Below, piece by piece: positions 1-4,264 of a stretch of 6,034 nt of DNA. The notes beneath the pieces are model-generated. The model was given only the letters and a program-made list of their open reading frames with translations, was not told the DNA's origin and made no database searches. The stretch is from the NCBI GenBank assembly GCA_021788515.1, contig JAJYKN010000096.1, forward strand, positions 1-6,034. Reading direction: 5' to 3'. Within the stretch, counting starts at the first letter, position 1, and each line of letters starts with the position of its first letter. The DNA is from Nitrospirota bacterium. GTDB taxonomy: Bacteria > Nitrospirota > UBA9217. The position numbers and the translations under genes are program-made.

Positions 1-21
1 GTTTTGAGCACTCATTTGCTC

Positions 22-231
22 TTAAACTCGGCCTTTATGTTTCTTTTTAATACATGCTTCCATTTTCTCGACAGCATTATATACTGATTTCTGGCAGACT
101 TCAAGCCCGTCTTGAAACGTTTGTAGCAGAGTACTGCCCTGATTCGCGCGTTGGCTTTGAAAACGATCAAATGGTGTTTGTGATACAGCTCTTGCTCGCA
201 ATTTCCTTGTTTGAAGCGCCCTGAAGCACAA
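22..231 (-). CDS. Doubtful small ORF, unknown function (69 codons)
   Basis: This is an open frame that can only begin with TTG; there is no in-frame ATG near its 5' end and no convincing ribosome binding site before the TTG. The predicted protein has no cleavable signal, no membrane segment and no motif I recognise. Its C-terminal half (about residues 34-69) would form a helix with a Lys/Arg-rich tail ending KKKHKGRV, and it holds two cysteines. Its codons are more AT-rich than those of the large genes nearby. A second minus-strand frame is also open across the same DNA, which weakens the coding case. The frame stays open upstream to about position 294, so it could instead be the remnant of a longer gene. 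It is divergent from the antiporter gene. I assign no function. Confidence 0.27.
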   Translation of the reverse strand: MCFRALQTRKLRARAVSQTPFDRFQSQRANQGSTLLQTFQDGLEVCQKSVYNAVEKMEACIKKKHKGRV

Positions 232-262
232 GGGTTTTAGGAAAACCCCAGGCGACTTCGCC
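232..262. other. Two adjacent perfect hairpins between divergent frames
   Basis: The first hairpin has 7-bp perfect arms GGGTTTT (232-238) and AAAACCC (242-248) around a 3-base loop. Two bases later a second has arms GGCGA (251-255) and TCGCC (258-262). Neither is followed by a T-run on either strand, so a simple intrinsic terminator is unlikely. If the minus-strand TATAAT at 286-291 is used, both hairpins would lie in the leader of that transcript. A structured leader, a small RNA or a protein site are all possible, and the sequence does not decide between them. Confidence 0.4.
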
Positions 263-281
263 CCACACGGTAAAGCGTTTA

Positions 282-290
282 TGGTATTAT
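282..290 (+). promoter_or_regulatory. Candidate extended -10 promoter for the antiporter gene
   Basis: TGG followed by TATTAT (285-290) matches the extended -10 pattern TGN-TATAAT with one change in the hexamer. I find no good -35 at the expected spacing. A start point 6-7 bases downstream would fall at about 296-297, only three or four bases before the ATG at 300. That would give an almost leaderless mRNA, consistent with the absence of a Shine-Dalgarno sequence. Confidence 0.35.
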
Positions 291-291
291 A
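286..291 (-). promoter_or_regulatory. Candidate minus-strand -10 box overlapping the antiporter -10
   Basis: Read on the minus strand this is a perfect TATAAT. It overlaps the plus-strand TATTAT at 285-290. The -35 position (about 309-314, TTCCTG) is a poor match. If used, transcription would start near 279 and run through the hairpins at 232-262 toward the small ORF. An AT-rich hexamer arises easily by chance, so support is weak. Confidence 0.25.
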
Positions 292-299
292 TCGTTAGT

Positions 300-2288
300 A
301 TGCAAGAACAGGAAATCACCATCCTCCGCGAGCTTATCATTTTGCTCGCCGTGTCGCTTCCGATCACTTACCTGTTTCACCGTGCGAGCCTGCCCGCGCT
401 CGTGGGGTTTCTCATTACCGGAGTGTTCATCGGCCCCTATGGCGCGGCCATCATCACTGAGACCCGCGTGGTAGAACGGCTCGCGGACATCGGCGTGGTC
501 CTGCTCCTGTTCACCGTGGGCCTCGAATTTTCCATCGCAGACATCTTCAAATCCGGCAGACAGTTCCTGATCGGCGGCGGGATGCAGGTGGTGCTGACCA
601 TCTCGGCGGTTGCCGGGATAGCCGTTCTCTTCCGCTATTCCCTGCCCCAGGCGCTCTTCTTCGGATTCCTGGCGTCGCTCAGCAGCACGGCCATTGTGCT
701 CAAGATGTACGCCGACAGGACCGAACTCGACACCGCCCACGGCAGGCTCGGGACCGGGATCTTGCTGTTCCAGGACATCGCGGTCGTACCCATGATGCTT
801 CTGCTGCCGGTGCTGGCCGAGTCGGGCTCAGCCGGAGCTGTCACGCCTCTTTCCGTGATCATTTCCCTGGGAAAGGCCGTCCTCGGCCTGCTCGGCGTTT
901 ACTTTGCCGCGCGCCAGATCGTCCCGTTCCTCCTGCACCAGGTGATCAGGCTCAGGAACCGGGAAATGTTCTTTCTGCTCGTCGTGCTCCTCTGTCTCGG
1001 CACGGCGTGGGTAACCTACAGCCTCGGCTTGTCCCTCGCCCTGGGCGCCTTTCTTGCCGGTCTCATCATCGCCGAATCGGAATACAGCCACCACATCGTG
1101 GCCGAGATCATGCCTTTTCGCGATTACTTTGCGAGCATTTTTTTCATATCCATCGGCATGCTGCTTCATACGGACTTTTTCATGGCCCATTGGCTGGTCC
1201 TCATACTATTGACCGTGCTCCTCATTTTTTTGAAGACTGGCCTCACGGCAGCGACCGCAACACTCCTGCGATATCCCATCCGCACTTCCCTGCTTGCCGG
1301 ACTCGGCCTTGCACAGATCGGCGAGTTCTCCTTTCTCATGGCCCAGCAGGGCCAAACCCGCGGCTTGATAACCGGGAACACATTTCAGCTTTTCATCAAT
1401 ACCTCGATCCTGAGCATGCTCGCCGCGCCTTTTTTGATCCAGGCAGGCCCCTGGCTGACAACGCGTCTTCCCGAGGTGTCCGCTGAAGCAGGCGGGAAAA
1501 AGGACTATTGCTCGCTTACCGGGCATACCGTCATCGCGGGATACGGCTTGAATGGAAGGAACCTCGCGAAGACGCTCAAGGCGACCCATATCCCCTACGT
1601 GGTGCTTGAGGTGAACGTGGACACCATCCGGAAAGCGCGTGAAGAAGGCGAGCCCCTCATTTACGGCGACATCACCCGGAGGGACGTGCTCGTGCGGGCC
1701 GGCGCGCACTGCGCAAAGGTCATTGTCTTCGCGATCTCCGACGACCGGGCCACACGGCTCGCCATTCGTCTGGTGCGCGAGATCAACCCCTCCATCTTCA
1801 TTCTCATCCGCACGCGGTATGCGGCGGACGTGGATGAGCTCTACAAACTCGGCGCGAACCAGGTAATTCCCGAAGAATTCGAGACTTCGATCGAAATCTT
1901 TTCGCGGGTCCTCCACGAGTATCACGTCCCGAACAATGTCATTGCGAGCCAGATACAGCTCGTCCGCTTCGGCGGGTATAAAATGCTGCGGGGCTACTCC
2001 CTGGACCAGGAAAACATCGGCCGGATCGCCGCGTTGTTCGCCGAGGCTACGGTGGACAACATCCGGATCGAACCGGACTCCCTTGCAGCGGGCCGGAACC
2101 TTCGTGACCTCGATATCCGCAAAAAGAGCGGCGCCACGGTCATCGCCGTCGTTCGAAACAACGAGGCGATCACGAACCCGGGCCCGGACCTGACCCTGCT
2201 GGCCGATGACATCGTCGTCCTGCTCGGGGCGCACCGGGATCTGGACCTGGCAATGAATGTGTTGACCTCACGGAAAGAACAATTGTAG
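300..2288 (+). CDS. CPA2-family monovalent cation:proton antiporter with RCK domains (KefB/KefC/YbaL-like)
   Basis: This is an inner-membrane antiporter that would exchange K+ or Na+ for protons, with roles in pH and ion homeostasis. At 662 residues it is full length for family members that carry both RCK halves. Residues about 10-385 form the exchanger domain with roughly a dozen hydrophobic segments. Family hallmarks are FTVGLEF (71-77), SSTAIVLKMY (128-137), LLFQDIAVVP with its Gln-Asp pair (Asp159), and FFISIGM (281-287). From about 408 a TrkA-N/RCK nucleotide-binding Rossmann fold begins with GYGLNG (414-419) and the acidic strand end of VVLEV (434-438). Residues about 565-655 resemble a TrkA-C ligand domain. 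The ATG is the first possible start and leads straight into the first membrane helix, but no Shine-Dalgarno precedes it. Glutathione gating as in KefC, and the ion transported, cannot be read from the sequence. The gene stands alone; the next gene appears to have its own promoter. Confidence 0.95.
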   Translation: MQEQEITILRELIILLAVSLPITYLFHRASLPALVGFLITGVFIGPYGAAIITETRVVERLADIGVVLLLFTVGLEFSIADIFKSGRQFLIGGGMQVVLTISAVAGIAVLFRYSLPQALFFGFLASLSSTAIVLKMYADRTELDTAHGRLGTGILLFQDIAVVPMMLLLPVLAESGSAGAVTPLSVIISLGKAVLGLLGVYFAARQIVPFLLHQVIRLRNREMFFLLVVLLCLGTAWVTYSLGLSLALGAFLAGLIIAESEYSHHIVAEIMPFRDYFASIFFISIGMLLHTDFFMAHWLVLILLTVLLIFLKTGLTAATATLLRYPIRTSLLAGLGLAQIGEFSFLMAQQGQTRGLITGNTFQLFINTSILSMLAAPFLIQAGPWLTTRLPEVSAEAGGKKDYCSLTGHTVIAGYGLNGRNLAKTLKATHIPYVVLEVNVDTIRKAREEGEPLIYGDITRRDVLVRAGAHCAKVIVFAISDDRATRLAIRLVREINPSIFILIRTRYAADVDELYKLGANQVIPEEFETSIEIFSRVLHEYHVPNNVIASQIQLVRFGGYKMLRGYSLDQENIGRIAALFAEATVDNIRIEPDSLAAGRNLRDLDIRKKSGATVIAVVRNNEAITNPGPDLTLLADDIVVLLGAHRDLDLAMNVLTSRKEQL

Positions 2289-2303
2289 GAAATCCTTCAC
2301 TCC

Positions 2304-2321
2304 TTGGAGCACCCGCTCCAA
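2304..2321. promoter_or_regulatory. 18-bp dyad, candidate activator (enhancer) site or 3' hairpin
   Basis: TTGGAGC (2304-2310) and GCTCCAA (2315-2321) are perfect 7-bp inverted arms around a 4-base centre. No T-run follows, so it is not a typical intrinsic terminator, although it lies only 15 bases past the antiporter stop. It sits about 85-100 bases upstream of the start point expected from the sigma-54-type promoter at 2381-2396. That is a usual distance for sites bound by sigma-54 enhancer-binding proteins. The operator role is inference; a 3'-end RNA hairpin protecting the antiporter mRNA is the main alternative. Confidence 0.4.
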
Positions 2322-2372
2322 CCGATACGTGCCCTGTCTCGGAACCCCCTGATTTTCTGTGAAAAAAAGGAA

Positions 2373-2384
2373 GCCATATATGGC
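2373..2384. promoter_or_regulatory. Perfect 12-bp palindrome overlapping the -24 box
   Basis: GCCATATATGGC is self-complementary over all 12 bases. Its last four bases (TGGC) are also the first four of the sigma-54 -24 element. A dimeric regulator bound here would block the promoter, so a repressor operator is plausible, but the site resembles none I can name with confidence. Confidence 0.4.
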
Positions 2385-2396
2385 ACAGGCATTGCT
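2381..2396 (+). promoter_or_regulatory. Sigma-54 (RpoN) -24/-12 promoter for the lipoprotein gene
   Basis: TGGCAC (2381-2386), a 5-base spacer and TTGCT (2392-2396) match the sigma-54 consensus TGGCAC-N5-TTGCW at every specified base. The diagnostic GG (2382-2383) and GC (2394-2395) are separated by exactly ten bases. The expected start lies near 2406, giving a leader of about 38 bases before the GTG. The same stretch contains an extended -10-like TGC-TATATA (2393-2401) with no -35, so a sigma-70 promoter is the alternative reading. Confidence 0.68.
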
Positions 2397-2433
2397 ATAT
2401 AAGACAAGCAGACGCATCGCAAAATTATTTCGA

Positions 2434-2438
2434 GGAGG
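2434..2438 (+). promoter_or_regulatory. Strong ribosome binding site fixing a GTG start
   Basis: GGAGG, within the longer GAGGAGG (2432-2438), lies six bases before the GTG at 2445. This is close to ideal and supports the GTG over any later ATG, which would cut away the start of the lipoprotein signal peptide. Confidence 0.85.
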
Positions 2439-2444
2439 ATTATT

Positions 2445-2843
2445 GTGAAAAAAGTTTATGGATTGCTTATGGTTGTCGTATTTGCCGGGATTCTTGCAGC
2501 AGGCTGTTCCAAGGGATATGAGACAAAGCAGACTGTTGAAGGCACAACCGTCGCGCTTTCTGCAAAAGCCTACCCGCTGGTGTTGGGAGAAAATGCACTT
2601 ACGATAAAAGTGATGGACGCATCAGGCAAACCGGTAAAGGATGCACAGGTCAGCGTGCGCCTCTTCATGCCGCCCATGCCGGGCATGGCGCCCATGGAAT
2701 ATACGTCCCAGGGAACGGCCCAGGGAGATGCATACACCTGTTCGGTCAATCCCGCGATGGCAGGCGGATGGAAGGCTGAAGTAACGGTTGCCAGGACCGG
2801 TCAAGCTCCCGTCCTGGCATTGTTTAATCTTGATGCCCGTTAG
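2445..2843 (+). CDS. Small lipoprotein with YtkA/FixH-like domain
   Basis: The 132-residue precursor starts with a lysine-initiated signal peptide (MKKVYG, then a hydrophobic core) ending in the lipobox LAAGC, with the lipidated Cys at 21. The mature protein would be about 112 residues anchored to the envelope. Residues about 35-128 read as a single beta-rich Ig-like domain of the YtkA/FixH type. The family pattern is visible: a Gly-Asn-Lys/Ala strand start (LGENALTIKV), a D-x-x-G-K-P-V turn (58-64), a Met/Pro segment MPPMPGMAPM (75-84), a G-x-Y strand and an M-x-G-x-W motif (105-109). Relatives often occur near copper or other metal efflux genes, but no such gene is visible here, so a metal role is only a possibility raised by the methionines. 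The gene begins with GTG behind a strong ribosome binding site, follows a sigma-54-type promoter and ends in an intrinsic terminator, so it looks monocistronic. Confidence 0.85.
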   Translation: MKKVYGLLMVVVFAGILAAGCSKGYETKQTVEGTTVALSAKAYPLVLGENALTIKVMDASGKPVKDAQVSVRLFMPPMPGMAPMEYTSQGTAQGDAYTCSVNPAMAGGWKAEVTVARTGQAPVLALFNLDAR

Positions 2844-2885
2844 CTGCCGGGAAGCGTAAGCGTGACGCAGTGAAACTGCCGTAAT

Positions 2886-2937
2886 GCGGCCCGACTGCCC
2901 GCTGATCATGCAAGGCAATCGAGGCCGCTGTTTTTTT
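2886..2937 (+). terminator. Intrinsic terminator of the lipoprotein gene
   Basis: The outer stem GCGGCC (2886-2891) pairs with GGCCGC (2923-2928). It continues inward with CGA/TCG (2892-2894 with 2919-2921) and TGCC/GGCA (2896-2899 with 2914-2917), interrupted by a bulged A and one mismatch. This makes about 13 base pairs around a 14-base loop. Seven T residues follow at 2931-2937, two bases after the stem. The T-run ends on the last base of the stop codon of the convergent sigma factor gene. On the minus strand the hairpin lacks a T-run, so it serves mainly the plus strand. Confidence 0.8.
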
Positions 2938-3932
2938 CACAAAAGGTCGCTCAATTCTATGTTTCTGGACTTGGTATAGCTTCTGAGTTTCCTGATGGCC
3001 TGTTTCTCGATCTGCCGTACCCGCTCCCTGGTGAGGCTCAGCTGCTTGCCGATGCTGTCGAGTGTCCGGGGCGCCGTCCCATTGAGGCCGTAGCGCATCT
3101 CGATAATGCTGCGCTCCGGGTCTGTCAGCGCCGAAACCCATTCTTTGAGATACTGGCGCCGGAGGTGTTCGTCGCTGGAATCCGCGGGCGGCGGCGTGTT
3201 CTCGTCGATGAGCGTGTCCTTGTAGGTCTCATCGCCGTCTTCGCCGATAAGGGTGTCGAGCGAATAGACTTCCCGGGTCATTTGGGAAAGCAGTCTCACG
3301 CGATCGATGCTGATGTGCATCTCCTTGGCAACCTCTTCGTTCGACGGCTCGCGATCAAGCGACTGGGTGAGCCTTCGTATCGTACGGGTGTACAGGTACG
3401 CCAGCTCCGCAACGTGGACAGGAAGGCGGATGAGCCGGACCTGGTTCGCAAGCGCCCGCGCTATTGACTGTTTGATCCACCAGGAAGCGTAGGTGCTGAA
3501 CTTGAAACCCCGCTGGTATTCGAACTTTTCAACGGCCCTGATCAGCCCGAGGTTTCCTTCCTCGATAACGTCGGAAAAAGGCAATCCCCGGTTAATATAG
3601 TGTTTCCCGATGGCCACAACAAGCCGGAGGTTTGCCTGGATCATCTTGGCCCGGGCTTCGGCATCTCCTTCCTGAATCCGCTTTCCCAGGGCCTGCTCTT
3701 CCGCGAATGTCAGGAGCGGTGTTTTTCTGATCTCCTGGAAATACTGCTTAATGGCGTCCGCGTCCAGTGCAGGAGCTCTTTCCCGCACCCGTTTCGCCCG
3801 GAAGCGGGCAACCTCGTCCTGGCCGTCATCCAAACTGAGTTCGCCGGCGTCAGTATCATCCTCCCATGCATTGTCCTGGTATTGGTCCTGCGCGGGATCT
3901 TCTCTCACTAGTTCTGCGGTTTTAGTATTCAT
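2937..3932 (-). CDS. RpoS-like group 2 sigma-70-family RNA polymerase sigma factor
   Basis: This 331-residue protein directs RNA polymerase to promoters. After an acidic, low-complexity N terminus (1-45) come region 1.2 (about 57-90, [16 protein letters not shown]), region 2 (about 95-173), region 3 (about 174-250) and region 4 (about 263-317). Region 2 holds the core-binding and -10-recognition sequence [17 protein letters not shown], then [14 protein letters not shown] and [13 protein letters not shown]. Region 4 ends in the helix-turn-helix [20 protein letters not shown] (290-309). The large non-conserved insert and region 1.1 of primary RpoD are absent. Length, order and the short tail ending SDLL resemble RpoS, so a stationary-phase or stress factor is likely. 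A minimal primary SigA cannot be fully excluded, because -10 and -35 contact residues are shared. The ATG is supported by AAGGAG six bases upstream. The gene is convergent with the lipoprotein gene and lies 332 bases after the PPDK-like gene. Confidence 0.92.
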   Translation of the reverse strand: MNTKTAELVREDPAQDQYQDNAWEDDTDAGELSLDDGQDEVARFRAKRVRERAPALDADAIKQYFQEIRKTPLLTFAEEQALGKRIQEGDAEARAKMIQANLRLVVAIGKHYINRGLPFSDVIEEGNLGLIRAVEKFEYQRGFKFSTYASWWIKQSIARALANQVRLIRLPVHVAELAYLYTRTIRRLTQSLDREPSNEEVAKEMHISIDRVRLLSQMTREVYSLDTLIGEDGDETYKDTLIDENTPPPADSSDEHLRRQYLKEWVSALTDPERSIIEMRYGLNGTAPRTLDSIGKQLSLTRERVRQIEKQAIRKLRSYTKSRNIELSDLL

Positions 3933-3938
3933 CGATGG

Positions 3939-3944
3939 CTCCTT
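3939..3944 (-). promoter_or_regulatory. Ribosome binding site of the sigma factor gene
   Basis: On the minus strand AAGGAG lies six bases before the ATG at 3932, good spacing that supports this start. Confidence 0.75.
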
Positions 3945-3970
3945 CGTGCTGGGTTGTTTCTTTCCGAATC

Positions 3971-4001
3971 ACTAAGCAGGATATTTTTAATCCTGTTTAG
4001 T
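3971..4001. promoter_or_regulatory. Long inverted repeat in the leader of the sigma factor gene
   Basis: Arms of 12 bases, ACTAAGCAGGAT (3971-3982) and ATCCTGTTTAGT (3990-4001), pair with a single mismatch around the 7-base centre ATTTTTA. The repeat begins a few bases after the start point expected from the -10 at 4011-4016 and ends 38 bases before the sigma factor start codon. It could act as DNA, a dimer operator placed to block early elongation, or as RNA, a 5' hairpin affecting stability or translation. In the minus-strand RNA the mismatch is A opposite C. It is not followed by a T-run in the direction of the gene. Confidence 0.55.
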
Positions 4002-4010
4002 TCTATCCAT

Positions 4011-4028
4011 ACTATAGCATAATATAGC
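4011..4028 (-). promoter_or_regulatory. Two extended -10 candidates for the sigma factor gene
   Basis: On the minus strand TGC-TATATT (4021-4028 including the TG) and TGC-TATAGT (4011-4018) are both extended -10 elements, spaced exactly 10 bases apart as a near-direct repeat of TGCTATA. Neither has a convincing -35. The downstream one would start transcription near 4003-4004, immediately before the long inverted repeat. Confidence 0.45.
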
Positions 4029-4042
4029 AAGGAGCGTGCTCA
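4026..4042 (-). promoter_or_regulatory. Degenerate sigma-54-like element upstream of the sigma factor gene
   Basis: On the minus strand T-GAGCACG-N4-TTGCT compares with the consensus Y-TGGCACG-N4-TTGCW: eleven of thirteen specified bases fit. The GC of the -12 box and the 10-base spacing are kept, but the -24 doublet is AG instead of GG. That change usually weakens sigma-54 binding strongly, so this is a candidate only. Confidence 0.27.
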
Positions 4043-4091
4043 AAATAAACGCATTGGTTTTATCAAATAATCAACGGTTTAGCCGGCGGCA

Positions 4092-4227
4092 TGTTCAAAG
4101 ACGTTGCCACTGTGAACCACCCATTTTGAACACCTGGTTCATTTTAGGTTTTTTACAAGAAGCTTGTTTTGGTTCGGGAAGAGTCTATGATCGGGTTGTC
4201 TAAGGCCGGCTTTGGTTAGGTGGTTCA
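4092..4227. repeat. Cluster of interlocking inverted repeats, possible eroded insertion-sequence end
   Basis: TGTTCAAA (4092-4099) is inverted as TTTGAACA (4125-4132). TGAACCA (4113-4119) is inverted as TGGTTCA (4135-4141). The longer TGAACCACC (4113-4121) recurs inverted as GGTGGTTCA (4219-4227). The first two pairs interlock, so they cannot all form one simple hairpin. Multiple short copies of a GAACCACC/TTTTGAAC-type motif recall the repeated terminal sequences of IS21-like elements, but no transposase fragment is present in this window. Clustered binding sites are the alternative. Confidence 0.35.
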
Positions 4228-4264
4228 GGTTATCGTCATCCAGGGAGCGGGGCCGACTTGCTTT

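Larger units (their letters stand above)
3933..4264. other. 332-base non-coding gap between two minus-strand genes
   Basis: No reading frame here looks coding. The part nearest the sigma factor gene (3933-4045) is AT-rich and holds its ribosome binding site, inverted repeat and promoter candidates. The middle and far part (about 4080-4230) holds the interlocking repeats. I find no convincing intrinsic terminator for the PPDK-like gene ending at 4265: the only hairpin near (ACAAG/CTTGT, 4155-4167) has a 5-bp stem and no T-run on the minus strand. Read-through into the sigma factor gene is therefore possible. Confidence 0.6.

Noticed and set aside
2..21. GAGCAC...TTGCT near the left edge as another sigma-54 promoter, echoing the string at 4036-4045
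   Set aside because: The spacer is one base short of the required spacing, the -24 doublet is AG, and no gene follows in that direction with a suitable leader. The 10-base match TTTTGAGCAC to the minus strand at 4036-4045 is probably chance.
279..740. Minus-strand open frame of 153 codons opposite the antiporter 5' end
   Set aside because: Composition is rich in charged residues typical of an antisense reading of membrane-protein codons, with no motif. It would also overlap the antiporter start.
1206..2234. Long minus-strand open frame (342 codons) opposite the antiporter gene
   Set aside because: It mirrors the high-GC codon pattern of the strongly supported plus-strand gene, shows no recognisable domain, and lies wholly inside it. 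Treated as a shadow frame.
2867..2879. Small hairpin GCAGT-GAA-ACTGC downstream of the lipoprotein gene as a separate terminator
   Set aside because: Short stem and no T-run; the larger hairpin with seven T residues just downstream explains termination.
3165..3467. Plus-strand open frame opposite the sigma factor gene
   Set aside because: It is antisense to conserved sigma regions 2-4, whose motifs are unmistakable on the minus strand.
4155..4167. Hairpin ACAAG/CTTGT as a terminator after the PPDK-like gene
   Set aside because: The stem is only 5 AT-rich pairs and on the minus strand it is followed by A residues, not T.
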